In this document: piece after piece, positions 32,040 to 44,797 of the stretch | Layout: the number at the start of each line of letters is the position of its first letter | How positions within the stretch are numbered: the stretch's first letter is position 1 | Source: Hemileia vastatrix | Taxonomy: Eukaryota; Basidiomycota; Pucciniomycetes; Pucciniales; Zaghouaniaceae | Direction of reading: 5' to 3' | NCBI GenBank assembly: GCA_030280995.1 | Contig: JASXTE010000014.1 | Location: 62,001 to 126,000 of the forward strand | Length of the DNA: 64,000 nt | Program-made: the position numbers and the translations under genes | The notes under the pieces: generated by a model | Told to the model about the DNA's origin: nothing | Databases searched by the model: none | What the model saw: the letters and a program-made list of their open reading frames with translations, nothing else

Positions 32040-33350
32040 CACCACAGGAAATCTGGGGGTGAACTGCTAGCAGTTTGCTCTATTTGAAACTATCAGGAAT
32101 TTATCAGGAAACTGTTGGGAAACCATCCTGAAACTGTCAGAAATATGTTTTTAAATCAGATGAAAAAACATTGAAAAAATAAACTCTCACAGATTGAATC
32201 CAGAACAATCCCTCCTTGAGCAGAGCTTAGGAACCACATTGAACATCAGTTAATCTCAGGTTTGGCAAAAGGTTGAACAACATCACTTAGCATACCTTAA
32301 TATTCAAATATTAAACTTGAATATATGTTGTGTGTTTGATATAGATGCATATGCATTTGAAATTGCATGGTGGATACTTATTGCATGTTAAAAAATTTGA
32401 TGTGAAATGCCTATCCAAAGTGTATGCATAATGACAATGAAGAATAAATATGCATAAAAAATATGCATAAAAATATCCATAAAAAATATGCATAGTGATT
32501 ATGCATAAAAAATATGCATATTGAATATGCATAAAAATATGAAAATTGAATATGCATTAAAAATATGCATATTGAATATGCAAAAAAAGGTGCATATATG
32601 TATATGAATAAAATATATTAAAATGCATATACATCTGTATAATGAATATGCATATGCATATGCATAAATATGCATAATGATTGAAAAATGCAAAAAAAAT
32701 GATGCTTAACGAGTATATTTTATGCATAAATAGAAATATGCAATATGAATTCATATTGCATACAGATAACACTGGCAAACCATTTTGACCAAAACTCATA
32801 CTAAATTTTCATTCTGGACTAAAGGTGTGAGGGAAGGAAGAAAAACAGTCCAACGTTAGAAAAATGCTACATGCACTCATTTTGTGGCAGAGCAAATGAG
32901 AAGTGCTGAATTATGGTTGGTGCCCATAATTTAGTATGATATCATAATTTTATTTAATTGTTTTCAATATTGAAAAGACTTTAGGTCAGTTGGTATGGAT
33001 CTAGCTGTGCCAGGGTCTAATCTAATTATTTTAACAATTTCTTAATAATTAATGGGTTTTAATACAAAAACAGGTTGTATTTTTTGTGGGATATTGGATA
33101 TGATAAGGTCTTTTGTAAAAAAAACTTATATTGTTTAAAAATATTCCTGAATCAGATGTGGGATAATCACTACAAAAAATTGTAGTACTGTGGGCAATAA
33201 AATATATGCACAAGCAGTTAAGAAAGGACTGAGTGAACCCTTTTTGTGCAGTGGGAATCATTAGAGTGGAATTGTGGATGAAAAATATAATTCATTATTA
33301 CTATTTTATTTAATCAAAAAATTTATAATATTAAAAAGAACTTTTGATTC
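32040..33350. repeat. Element B terminus and subterminal region with TGCATA tract
   Basis: Reverse copy of 14,290-15,503: terminus with AACTGCTAGCAGTT palindrome (32,061-32,074), then TATGCATA-rich sequence at 32,340-32,770, then a non-repetitive stretch to the first array unit. The frames at 32,311-32,799 (repeated MHI, YAY words) are by-products of the tract. Confidence 0.75.
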
Positions 33351-35088
33351 ATTGGTATTTGACCTTTGTGCCTCACTCATATTTATCATTTGATTGATTT
33401 TTTGTCACCATTATGTTATTAATATTATAAGTATAGCAAAAACTTGTGTGCCAAATGCATACCGGGTGATGTTACACCTTTTATAATATTATTAAATAAA
33501 GGTAAAAAAATATGAAAATGATTTGTTTTATGAAAAATAATTTGATATACAAAAGCAATATGAGGGATAAAAAGGTAAGATTAATGAGATCAAATATGAA
33601 ATAAAAAATTAAAATAAAATTACTGCCATCAAGAGCAAGTAGACATGTTGGGGCAAATGCCCACCAGTGAGGCTAAACTTGGACTATAATTGCTTTTTTG
33701 AAAAACAAAAAAGTGCCAACCTGAGCTTTAACAAAACTTCAGCAGAACCATTTGGCCATATCAAACAACTTCTAGTGCAATTATTGAGAGAGAATTGATC
33801 ACACCAGACTAAATGTGACCAAAAGTGTCCATCACAAGTTTGGCCAAACTTGCACTGGACACATTTATGATGGAGAGTAGCTAGGGTAGAATTTTCCTTC
33901 AGTTAATCTGGTATTTCTTACAAACATGTCCATTGGTATTTGATCTTTGTGCCTCACTCATATATATCATTTGATTAATTTATTGTCACCATTATATTAT
34001 TAATATTATAAGTATAGAAAAAACTCATGTGCCAAATGCATACCAGGTGATGTTACACCTTTTATAATATTATGAAATAAAAGTAAAAAAATATGAAAAG
34101 GATTAGCTTTACAATAATTTAAGTAGATATTTAAAAAAAAAGAGAAATAAAAAAGTAAAATTAATCTCAAAGAGATCAATTGTGAAAAACAAAATCCTAG
34201 TAAAATTCTTGCTCTCAAGAGCCAGTAGAAGTGTCGAAACAAATGGGAGCCATCTGGGCTAAATTGTAATAAGTGACCTTTTTTTTAAAGATAAAAAATT
34301 ATACACCTGAGGTCGGGAAGAACAACAGGTGGATGATTTAGCTAAACAAAACTACTTGTAGTGAAGTTTGATAAAAAAATGTTTTTTTGTTGCCATTGAG
34401 AGAATTGATCCCATCTGACTACACGTGACCAAAAGTGTCCAGCACATGTTCAGCTGAACGTGTGCTGGACACTTTTATGATGGAGAGTAGCTTGGGTGGA
34501 ATTTTTCTTCAGTTCCTTCATCTTGTATTTCTCATAAGCATGTCTACTGGTATTTGATCAGTCTGTATCATTCATATTTATCATCCGATTAATATTTTAT
34601 CACCATTATATTATTAATGTTATTAGTATAGCAAAAACTTGTGTGCCAAATGCATACCATGTGAAGTTATACCTTCAATAACTTTTTAAAATAGATCTAA
34701 ATAAATATGGAAAGGATTAGTTTTACAAAAATTAAATATAAATTTAAAAGTAAAAAGAGGAATAAAAGAGTAAAATAAAAGTCAAAGAGTTCAAATATGA
34801 AAAAATTACTAGTAAAATTCCTGCTATCAAGAGCCAGTAGAGGTGTTAAAGCAAATGGGAGCCATCAGGGCTAAATTATAATAAGTGAACTTTTCTTTAA
34901 AGATAAAAAATTATACACCTGAGATTGGGCAGAAAAGCAGGTGGATAATTCAGCTAAACCAAACTACTTCTAGTGAAATTTGATAAAAATTTTTTTTTGT
35001 TACCATACAGAGAATTGATCCCATCTGACTGCACATGACCAAAAGTGTCCAGCACAAGTTTGGCCAAACTTGTGCTAGACACTTCTAT
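33350..35088. repeat. Element B array, units 1-3
   Basis: Palindromes at 33,825, 34,435 and 35,045 (38 bp each). By their flanking sequence they correspond to A units 13,168, 12,557 and 11,947. The A unit at 13,748 has no partner here. The centre differs: GTTCAGCTGAAC at 34,435 and GTTTGGCCAAAC at 35,045, each still symmetric. The Ty3 element interrupts just after the third palindrome. Confidence 0.8.
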
Positions 35089-36571
35089 TGTCAGGCTGAG
35101 GTCAAGTACAAAGACATGAACTAGCTTGAATGGTCAGATTTCTAGAAGATTTTAATGGTCCTATATGAATACTGTAGTACAAATCCAATAAGTATTAAAA
35201 TAACTCAAAATAAGGGTCTCAGTAAGTCTAATCTCAATAATTATATATGGCTTACAATCTTTATAGTTGGTAAAAAATAGATTTAATAAATTAAGATACT
35301 ATTCAAAGACTCTATAAGTACTATTGATATGTATTGTAATTGTATTGGTTATATGTATAAATTGTAATGATAAAGAATGTAGAAACAAGACCCAAAAACC
35401 TCCTCCTTTTATACACACTGAGTTACCTAATATATCCCTTGATGTACCACTCTAATACACAGTTAATGATGCCTCAAACCAACTAATAGACATGCCCATC
35501 AATATTCCCAGTAACCCATGACATAATTAGAAGAGTAACAACTATCAAAATCCTGTAATAATAAGGAAAATCCATCAAAATTAAAGAATAAGATAAAAAG
35601 AGAGTATATGCGTATTAAACAATAATATAAAAGACTAAAGAGGGAATTTTTAAGGTTAATAATACTTAAAAATAAGGGGGATTCACTGTAGAAATGATGG
35701 GGCTAATCCTGACATTATACTACATGAAATTCCCATTCAAAAATGACCAATATTGACTGAGAAACCATCCAAAAACTCAAAAAAGAGTGAGATGTGGGGT
35801 AACTACATGCAGTCCTAGGCAGGCGCTTGCACGGGTAAATCCTTGACTAAATTTAGGCTAATTTAAGCATGGTGATGAAATAAGATGCCAAAAGTGAGGT
35901 TATTAATGAAATTAGTGCATATAAACAAGGTCAATGCATTATTAATTAAGCTAGGACACTAAATAAGCGCCTGTTGCCTATTTTAGTGTGTTTCCCCACA
36001 GTGGGTGTGGAATGCAGGGTAATTATAGTGTGAAAAATCTAACATTGCTAAAAATGAAGCTATTCACACAGGAAAAATTCAGGCAGTATGTGGCCAGTAC
36101 ACAAAAGCCATTTCTGGCATAAAAAACACCAAATTTAAAAAGTGTTATTTTTATGCATTTAAGTAGTCAAATCAATAGTCCTAAACGAGACAAATTGAAC
36201 TGTCAATGCGCATTTTTAATATTCTTAAATCTATAGCACATATAATCAACTTTTAAGTGAAATAAAGCGCATTTCTTGTTTTTTGCATAAAACAATGAAA
36301 ATAACAGCTTTAAGTATACTTAAAAATTATGTAGCCTTATAATTAAGGTTCTTTAGATTACCCTAACATATTCCAACTTAATATTAAGTACATAAGACTT
36401 ATAAAAGGTGGATATATGTGTGTATATAAGGTGGTATAATGGCATTTTTTGTGTATTATCATAATTTTACTTATGTATACTGTTTGTGTACTCTCATTTA
36501 TTATTGCCATGTATAGTTCATGTGTTTAACATAAATTATAAGTAATTTTTACTCAGTCCTGGTTATATACA
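35089..36571 (-). repeat. 3' LTR of the Ty3 element
   Basis: Begins TGTCAGGCTGAGGTCAAG and ends GGTTATATACA in plus orientation. It is matched by 43,302-44,787 with scattered differences (for example ATATCC against GAATCC near 35,434 and 43,644). The probable polypurine tract on the minus strand is GGGTGGGCGAG, near 36,585. Confidence 0.8.
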
Positions 36572-36757
36572 GGTTTATACTCGCCCACCCAAAAAAACAA
36601 CAAAAAAATGATAAGTTATACATTTTCTTTATTTATTTGTAATTTTTCAGGTATTCAGAATAATTCTGTAGCATTAAAGATTAAACTTTAAAGAAATAAA
36701 ACATAATAAAATATTATGAGTACTGGTTTTTAACCCCTCAGCTGGTGGAACAGAAAT

Positions 36758-37945
36758 TTATTTCTGTTTAAATTTTTTAAGAAGGGTGGATAAATTAGAA
36801 ATTTCTTTTTCAGGTATCCATTTATCAAATTCATTTGATTTCCCTTTAAATCTCAATAAATACTCAGTTCCTTTTTCTTTAGTAAGGATTATTTTCTTGA
36901 GTATTTTTTCAATCTCTGCTTTTTCCACAATTTCTTCAGGTTGCTTTTTAGGCCTTCCCCTTCTTTTTGGAAATAAGTCATGATCATTTTCATGGTAAGG
37001 TTTCAATAATGAGATAGGGAAAACCGAATGTTTCCTATCATACGGAGCATATAATATGACTTCCACTGCATTATTACCAACAATTTTGCTTACTACAAAA
37101 GGTCCTACAAAGGGATCCTTTAATTTAACATTACCTTTTAAGTTAAAATTTAGTGTTGAAATTAGGACTTCATCTCCTTTTTTGAATTCAAATTCTTTAT
37201 GAGATTTATCCCACCTTTTCTTTTCATATTCAAATGCTTTTTGTATGCATTCTTCAGCATGCTTTCTACACATTTGTTGCATATGAATAAAGGATTTAGT
37301 TCCAGGGTGTATATCTTACCTTGGTAATTTATTTAAATGATTTACTGGGATATTTGGTACATATCCCAGCCAGAGTTCAAATGGTTTCTTCTCTGTCACA
37401 GAATGAGTTGTGCTTTTATAAGAAAATTCAAGTCCAGGAATTAATGTTATCCAGTCATGTGTGAATTTCTCATTGTCTTTGTATTCTAATCCAAAGGCAC
37501 AATATCTTCTGATCATGTCTTCAAGAGTTTGTATCATTCTTTTAGCTAAGCCATCAGTTTGTGGATGGTGTGCTGTAGACAATTTAAATTGACAACCTGA
37601 TACTTCCATCAAAGATGTCCAGAACTCTGAAGTAATTTTAGGGTCTCTGTCAGAGATTATGGCTTTGGGGAACCCAGCAGTATTCATCATTTGAGTCCAC
37701 CATAGTAATTCCAAGTCTTTTTCAGATACCTCCTTATGGGTAGGAACAAATTTACACATTTTGGTTAATCTATCCACAATTACCCAGCAAGAATTAAAAC
37801 TTTCTTTTCCTGCTAATGGCAAGCCAGTGACAAAATCCATGTTTATAATTTCCCATGGAGCTTTCCGCTGCTCTATTTGTTGTAACAACACAGCTCTCTT
37901 CCCAGTTAATCTTTTAAATTTCTGACAAGAACCACATGTTTCAAT
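36758..37945 (-). pseudogene. Ty3 integrase and chromodomain
   Basis: The minus strand gives the zinc-finger end (ETCGSCQKF), the core with WEIINMDFVTGLPL (first Asp) and AIISDRDPKITSEFW (second Asp). The usual Glu position in HHPQTDGLAKRMIQTLED is Lys, so the catalytic triad is broken. After a TAA at 37,313 the frame continues unchanged to GDEVLISTLNFNL (GPY/F-type barrel) and a chromodomain near the end (TEYLLRFKGKSNEFDKWIPE), followed by a basic tail. A basic GRPKK motif lies in the linker. The integrase inserts the cDNA; the chromodomain would steer it to marked chromatin. Frame is preserved across both stop codons. Confidence 0.85.
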
Positions 37946-39853
37946 TTATTTTTGTACATCTTCTTTCATGTTTATCCACCAGGCTGTATTTTTAACTCTG
38001 GTTAATGTTTTGTTAAAATCAAAATGACCAGCTAAGATGTCATCAGGACAAGTACTCAACATTAAATCTTTCATAGAAGGTGGTATTACTATTACATCAC
38101 TTATCTTTTTCCTGTAATATATATATCCATCTTCAATTGATAGTTTACCTTTTTCCAATGCATTTCTATACTTTGGAGGTAAGGTTTTAATTAATGCACT
38201 CATGGAGGCATTAGTTGGATCATTTAGAATGGTAGACAGTTTAGTCAAATATTTATCAGATAAATAATTTTCCAATATAGTTTGCATAAACTCCTCCTCT
38301 AAATCCACTATATAAATCCCAAATATATGTATAACCTCATTTTCAGGTACATAAGCTGGGTTGTCAGTATCATTTGGCAAAGTAATTCTGGATAATAAAT
38401 CCACATTAGAATACAATGTTCTTGCTCTATGAGTGATTTTCATTCTTCCTCTGTACTCTTGTACAGCTAGTTGCCATCTAAAAATGTGTTTATTATGTGT
38501 TTTCATGTTTAGCAATGATTTTACTGCACTGAAATCTGTTATTAGTTCAAACTTCTGGTCTTCCAGATAGTAATGAAGTTTCTCCAAGGCCCACACCACG
38601 GCTAAACATTCCAGTTGTGTAGCACCATACCTTAATTCTATCTTTCTTAAGGTTATGGATACATAACAGATAACTACTTCAGATAATTTTACATTTATTA
38701 TCTGTTTTTGCTGTAAAGCAGCACCTAACCCTGTGAAGCTTGCATCAGTGTACAAGATAAAAGGTAGGGTGAAATCTGGCAGTCCCAATATTGGAGCTGA
38801 CATTAAACATTCCTTTAATTTCTTAAAGGCGTGTTGTCTTTCATTATTCCAAATAAAAGCCTTATTTTTCCTGATTAATGTTGTTAAAGGAGCTGCAATG
38901 GATTGGTAGTTTTTAATATACTGTCTATAATATCCACACATACCCAAAAAACTTTGAAAATCTTTTACATTCTTAGGTATAAAAATGTTTTTAATTGCAG
39001 ACACCTTATTCTGGTCAACACAAATTTGTGATCCAGATACAACATGTCCAAGTACTTTCAAGGATTGAAATCCAAACTTAAATTTCTTTAATGCAACTGT
39101 CATATTAATTTCATCCATCTTTTGAAAGACTCTCTTCAGGTGATTTAAATGTTCATCATAAGTTTTTGAAAACACTATGATGTCATCAATATAAACCAAA
39201 AGCCATCCTTCAACCATTTATTGATGAAAGACACTATCCATCAATTTTTGGAAGACTGAAAGCGCATTCTTTGGGCCAAATGGCATTCTCACATATTTAT
39301 ATATTCCCATATGTGTGGTTATTAATAAATAATATAAAGAATTCTTTTCCACAGGAATCTGGTGTTAACCTTTGTTTCCATCCAGACAGGAAATATATTT
39401 TGCTCCTTGTAAGGTAGTGTGGATAGAAGCTATCCTTGGTAGAGGGTAAATATCATCTACAGTGTATGTATTCAGAGCTCTATAATCACTGCATAATCTT
39501 TCCTTATCTTTTTCATAAGAGATTAATACTGGTGAAATAACACAATACTTAGTTGTTGTGTCTACTTTTTCAACAATACCCATTTCCAACAACATTCTTA
39601 TATTGTCTTCAATATCTTTCCTTTTCGCAGGAGATGCTTGGTAAGGTTTCTTTTTCAAGCTGCCAGGAATATTATACAAGTCACAACTTAAAGAGATTTT
39701 CATCTCATGGTCTTTGACCAATCCTAGTTCATTTGAACCATGGGCAAATACCATAAGATAAGATTTGATCAACCTCAAAATATTGTCTTCTTCAATTTTT
39801 GAGAGTTGAATACTGAAAGAGGCATTTTGGATTTCATTGTCCAATTCTACCAC
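37946..39853 (-). pseudogene. Ty3 reverse transcriptase, RNase H and integrase N-terminus
   Basis: Open parts are 39,853-39,365 and 39,217-37,946, in the same frame, separated by TAA codons at 39,365 and 39,218. Motifs: KDIEDNIRMLLEMGIVEKV, ISPVLISYEKDKERLCSDYRA (split over two motif blocks), KYISCLDGNKG, WLLVYIDDIIVFSKT (the catalytic IDD), KVLGHVVSG and FLGMCGYYRQYIKNY. RNase H follows (FILYTDASFTGLGAALQQ, LECLAVVWALEKLHYYL), then the integrase zinc region (GHFDFNKTLTRVKNTAWW). One more TAA at 37,943 leads into the integrase. The enzyme copies element RNA into DNA. Catalytic residues of the transcriptase remain, but the stops would prevent a full polyprotein. Confidence 0.87.
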
Positions 39854-39899
39854 TTCAGTTGTGGTTCTTCCACCTTGCAGTTGTTCCTCTCTAGGAGAA

Positions 39900-40320
39900 A
39901 TGGAATATACGGAATTTTCAGAACATATCTTGAATTTTCACTTACCATTCACACCTATAGTGAAGCAACTGTTTGCACGATCTAGTTTAATGCCAAATTT
40001 TGTCAATAAGTCATTTCCAATAATAAACCAATCACTGCAATTATTATTATCCATTACAACAAATTAACAAACTGCTCTTACATATCCATTACTATACTTA
40101 AAGAATACAGCAGTTTTGTATTTGCCAATTGGATTTAAAACTGACCAAAACCCCTCCAGTTCTTTGTCTGTACAGGTTCTTGTTTTTCCTTATACTTACT
40201 GTCAAGTTTCATTAATGTATTAATAGAAACTACACTACCTGCAGCCCCAGTGTCAAGAATGGCATTCATTTCTCTTCCACATATAATAACAGGTGCTCTG
40301 ATAGGTTTTATTTTTTAAGT
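39900..40320 (-). pseudogene. Ty3 protease region
   Basis: Minus-strand AILDTGAAGSVVSINTLMKL near 40,260 carries the retropepsin DTGA active site. The reading is broken by several stop codons and probable small indels before the transcriptase. The protease would cleave Gag-Pol. Decayed. Confidence 0.65.
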
Positions 40321-40344
40321 ATCATGAAATACATCTTTAATTAT

Positions 40345-42633
40345 TTAAGCTTCTTCAATGGAAGTTAAAGATGTATCTGTATGAGGTATAGCATCATTTA
40401 GGAACATAATATCCTGTTCTAATACAAATATCTCATGTTCATCATCACTGTAAGAAATGTTACTTTTACAATCCTCACTGGATTCCACATTCTCATCTTC
40501 ATGATTACTTGGTTCAGAATTTTGTGAGTTTTCAATAACATTAATTCTTTTCTTAAATGTGTGACCCTTAACCCAAGGTTCATTACATTTATAACAAGTG
40601 CTATTTTCTTGTCTTTTAGGGACAGAGGGAGCTGAAGGTTTTTTCTTCTCCACTGGTAACTTACTTGTAGTAGGTTTTACTACGTCAACACTTTGTTTGT
40701 AATTATTATACTTGGTTTCATATTTTTGGTTTAATAATATTTCATTGCATATATTAATGAACCCAGAGGTATCTCTGATGGTTTTAGTTCTAGCTAAAAT
40801 AATGTCTCTAACTGATATAAGCAACTTGTATATTATTTTCTCTTTCCACTCATCATAATCCATTTTTGGATCCATAGCTTTCATGATTTTAATTAAATTC
40901 ATTAAGAGGACCATGGGTTTATCTCCAGCATTTGGATTTTATCTGGCTATTTCATACAATCTTTGTTGAGTGATTCTGAATTTTGGGCCACCAAATTGTG
41001 TTTCAATTAGTGCCTTCCATTCATTCCAGGAGTCGTTGATTCCCTCACTCAATACAGATTCAAACCATAATAAGGCCACATCTGTAAATAAAGATATTAA
41101 TTTTGATGTAATTTCATCATCAGGTAATTTGTATGAAAACTTTTAGTTATCAATTCTTTGAATGAATTGTTTCCAATCAGATTTTGAATCCCCATCAAAA
41201 GAAGGGTACTGATCTAACTTAGGCCAGTTCTTTTGGCTAGTTTTTGCTTCCCTAACCTGAGGAATATTGATTAATTCACTTACTTTAGATAGATGATCAT
41301 TTATTTCATCTTTTACTGATTTTATATTCTCAGAGCCCATGACACTATGTTCATGTTCAATCATTGGTTTATCATCAGAGTGTTTCATAAAAACTGGTAC
41401 TCTTTCCACATAAGAGGTATTATCTTTTATTTTTTTAGTATTTTTCAAAATGTTAGCTACTTCAATTTCTACTCTTTGTAACCTATCTTTTATTACAGGT
41501 ACATGAGTTAAGGTATCATTTATATTTGAAAAAGACAATTTTACATGTCCCTCTATGGTAGCCATAATATTCTGAGAATGTTCCAATTTATTTTCTAAAT
41601 TTTTAATCTCAGAGTTTAATCTTTTGTTTTCATTGATTAATTCATTATTTGAATTCTCAAAATTTTTTAACCTATTGGCTGTTGTACTCAATGATTGTTT
41701 GAGGTTTAATAATACACTTTCTGTATTATTGTTTGACTCTCTAGAGAATTCTTCCAATTTTTCAATTCTTAATAATAATTTACTAATTATTTTTGATTCC
41801 ATTGGATTTTCTTTTAGAAAATATTCAATTTTTTCTGTGTCCAATTCAGAAGACTCATCATCAGGCTCAAGATTTAATTCATTTGGTTCCATTTTTATAT
41901 TAATAGCATTTTCCTGGTGGTCAATAAAACTATGTACATTGTCTTCATTTAAAGACAAGTTTAACATGTTATTTTGAAATGAATAATTTTTTAAATCCTT
42001 ATCAATTATATCCAATAACTATCTATCAATCTCATTACCTATAAGTAATTAATTTTTAGGATTATATAATTGATCCTGAGAAGATGGATGACTTACCAAG
42101 GTCTTATTCCATTTCCCCTGCCTCTCCTTGGCTTTCCCCTGTAAGGGTGACTGCTGGAGCCCTGCTGTTGAGGAGGGTTGTTGTAATTTTGGGCATACAA
42201 ATCTCACTTCCATTTACTGACTGTATTTTTTTGGTCCTCCTCTTGGACTGGAGGTGTTGCTATGGAATTGTTTGGTGCCACTGTTGGTGGTTGAGCCTTT
42301 ATTTCTACTAGAGCTTGATTGACTTCTACGAAACTCTGAGCTGCTCTTTTCTCCAGATTGTTTATCTGGTCCACTATATTGTTTACCCTTATTTTCAAGG
42401 TGTTCAGTAGAGTGGAGAGGGAGTGAATTAGTTCTTGTAAGGTATTTTTTGTTTTCTTTATTGATACCTGTTTTAAAGGTTATTCCCTTTCCTCCAGAGA
42501 CATTTGTGGAGTGATGGAGTTTATGGGGGACTCCTGGCCCTCCATTTGAATGTCCTGTACCAGGTTTCTCAGCTCTAGGTCTTAAGCTATAAGGTTTTGT
42601 CTTATTACTCACAATATCATTGTTGTCACACAT
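40345..42633 (-). pseudogene. Ty3 gag, long coiled-coil type
   Basis: Three open parts share one frame: 42,633-42,214 (basic, Ser/Gly-rich), 42,015-41,143 (acidic, with coiled coil around NNELINENKRLNSEIKNLEN) and 40,914-40,345. Between the last two parts the gag core is readable past stops (LWFESVLSEGINDSWNEWKAL). The zinc knuckle reads CYKCNEPWVKGHTFKKR, so the last Cys of the usual CCHC is Phe. A canonical donor GTAAGT near 42,095 and an ATAG near 42,035 could be an intron before the second part. The protein would form the particle and bind RNA. The pol genes lie in another frame. Confidence 0.7.
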
Positions 42634-42639
42634 TCTTAC

Positions 42640-43301
42640 GTGGAATTAAACCAAAGAATTGAAATTTGAGATTTTTAAAACTTCAAAAAGGAGTTTAATC
42701 AGTATTTATTAATACCACTGAAGACAATTTTATTGCTTGCTTGTAGGTATAAAGTGAATTTAGAAGTGCCAAAAGTCAAATATGCTTTTATTTGGTCATT
42801 TGATTTAACTGGTCTACAATATGTAGCCATGTTTTTATAATTAAAAAGAAAATTTGTCAGTAAGATTCTTTCTAAATATTAAATGAATTTTACAAACCAA
42901 TAATAGGAGATTCAGGGTCCTGTTTAAAGAAAACAATTAATCAGTTTAATTGTTTATCATCTGCAAAGATCACAAATTTAATTGGTCTATTGACAGACTC
43001 CCACTAAGAACAATTTTATGTTAAATTAGTGGTAAATAATTTTATCTGCAAAGATCACAAATTTAATTGGTCTATTGACAGACCCACTAATAACAATTAT
43101 ATGTTAAATTAGTGGTAAAATTGTTGATTCAATATCACAATTTTATTATATAACAGGGCTTCTTTTTTAAAATTACTATATAAGTGACCCCAACCTGTTG
43201 TAATTATCCAAATATTTCTATAGGGATTTTATTTATGTGTACCTTCTTTGAAACTTTTACTTACTGGATTATAACAGAATTCTTGAGGAAAAGCCCCCAA
43301 T
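42640..43301. other. Ty3 leader with 80-bp duplication
   Basis: No gene. The block ATCTGCAAAGATCACAAATTT with TTGGTCTATTGACAGAC occurs twice, at about 42,958-43,035 and 43,038-43,112. Adjacent to the LTR the minus strand reads TTGGGGGCTTTTCC, a plausible primer binding site. Confidence 0.55.
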
Positions 43302-44797
43302 TGTCAGGCTGAGATCAAGTACAAAGACATGAACTAGCTTGAATGGTCAGATGTCTAGAAGATTTTAATGGTCCTATAAGAATACTGTAGTACAAATCCA
43401 ATAAGTATTAAAATAACTCAAAATAAGGGTCTCAGAAATTCTAATCTCACTAATTATATATGGCTTACAATCTTTATAGTTGGTAAAAAATAGATTTAAT
43501 AAATTAAGATACTATTCAAAGACTTTATAAGTACTATTGATATGTATTGTAATTGTATTGGTTATATGTATAAATTGTAATGATAAAGAATGTAGAATCA
43601 AGACCCAAAAACCTCCTCCTTTTATACACACTGAGTTCCCTAATGAATCCCTTGACGTACCACTCCAACACACAGTTAATGACGCCTCAAACCAACTAAT
43701 AGACATGCCCATCAATATTCCCAGTAACCCATGACATAATTAGAAGAGTAACAACTATCAAAATCCTGTAATAATAAGGAAAATCCATCAAAATTAAAGA
43801 ATAAGATAAAAAGAGAGTATATGCGTATTAAACAATAATATAAAAGACTAAAGAGGGAATTTTTAAGGTTAATAGTAGATTAATAATAAGGGGGACTCAC
43901 TGTAGAAATGATGGGGCTAATCCTGACATTATACTACATGAAATTCCCATTCAAAAATGACCAATATTGACTGAGAAACCACCCAAAAACTCAAAAAAGA
44001 GTGTGAGATGTGGGGTAACTACATGCATTCCTTGGCAGGCGCTTGCACGTGTAAATCCTTGACTAAATTTAGGCGAATTTAAGCGTGGTGATGAAATTAG
44101 ATGCCAAGAGTGAGGTTATTAATGAAATTAGTGCATATAAACAAGGTCAATGCATTATTAATTAAGCTAGGACACTAAATAAGCGCCTGTTGCCTATTTT
44201 AGTGTGTTTCCCCACAGTGGGCGTAGAATGTGGGGTAATTATAGTGTGAAAAAGCTAACTTTGCTAAAAATGAAGCTATTCACACAGGAAAAATGCAGGC
44301 AGTATGTGGCCAGTACACAGAAGCCATTTCTGACATAAAAAACACCAAATTTGAAAAGTGTTATTTTTACGCATTTAAGTAGCCAAATCAATAGTCCTAA
44401 ATGAGACAAATTGAACTGTCAAAGTGAATTTTTAATATTCTTAAACTTGAAGCACATATAATCAACTTTTAAGTGAAATAAAGTGCATTTCTTGTTTTTT
44501 GCATAAAACAATGAAAATAACAGCTTTAAGTATACTTAAAAATTATGTAGCCTTATAATTAAGGTTCTTTAGGTTACCCTAACATATTCCAACCTAATAT
44601 TAAGTACATAAGACTTATAAAAGGTTGATATATTCATGTATATAAGGTGTTATAATGGCATTTTTTGTGTATTATCATAATTTTACTTATGTATACTGTT
44701 TGTGTACTCTCATTTATTATTCCCATGTATAGTTCATGCGTTTAACATAACTTATAAGTACTTTTTACTCAGTCCTGGGTATATACAGGCTGAAATA
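43302..44797 (-). repeat. 5' LTR of the Ty3 element
   Basis: Second LTR copy, TGTCAGGCTGAGATCAAG onwards. The differences from the 3' LTR are scattered substitutions and small indels, so the insertion is not very recent. Small frames here (43,512-43,734 on either strand) recur in both LTRs and show no family features. Confidence 0.8.

Larger units (their letters stand above)
35089..44797 (-). mobile_element. Chromodomain Ty3 element inserted in element B
   Basis: Long LTRs of about 1.48 kb at 35,089-36,571 and 43,302-44,787 (up to about 44,797) enclose gag and pol on the minus strand. The insertion lies in TTCTATGATGG of the element B repeat. Flanks read TTCTAT on the left and TATGATGG on the right, consistent with a short duplication, though the exact LTR edge is uncertain by about 10 bp. 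Gene order is gag, protease, reverse transcriptase, RNase H, integrase, chromodomain, as in chromoviruses. Confidence 0.85.

Noticed and set aside
43512..43734. Overlapping frames on both strands in the Ty3 LTR
   Set aside because: Present only as LTR sequence, no conserved length between the two LTRs, no domain.
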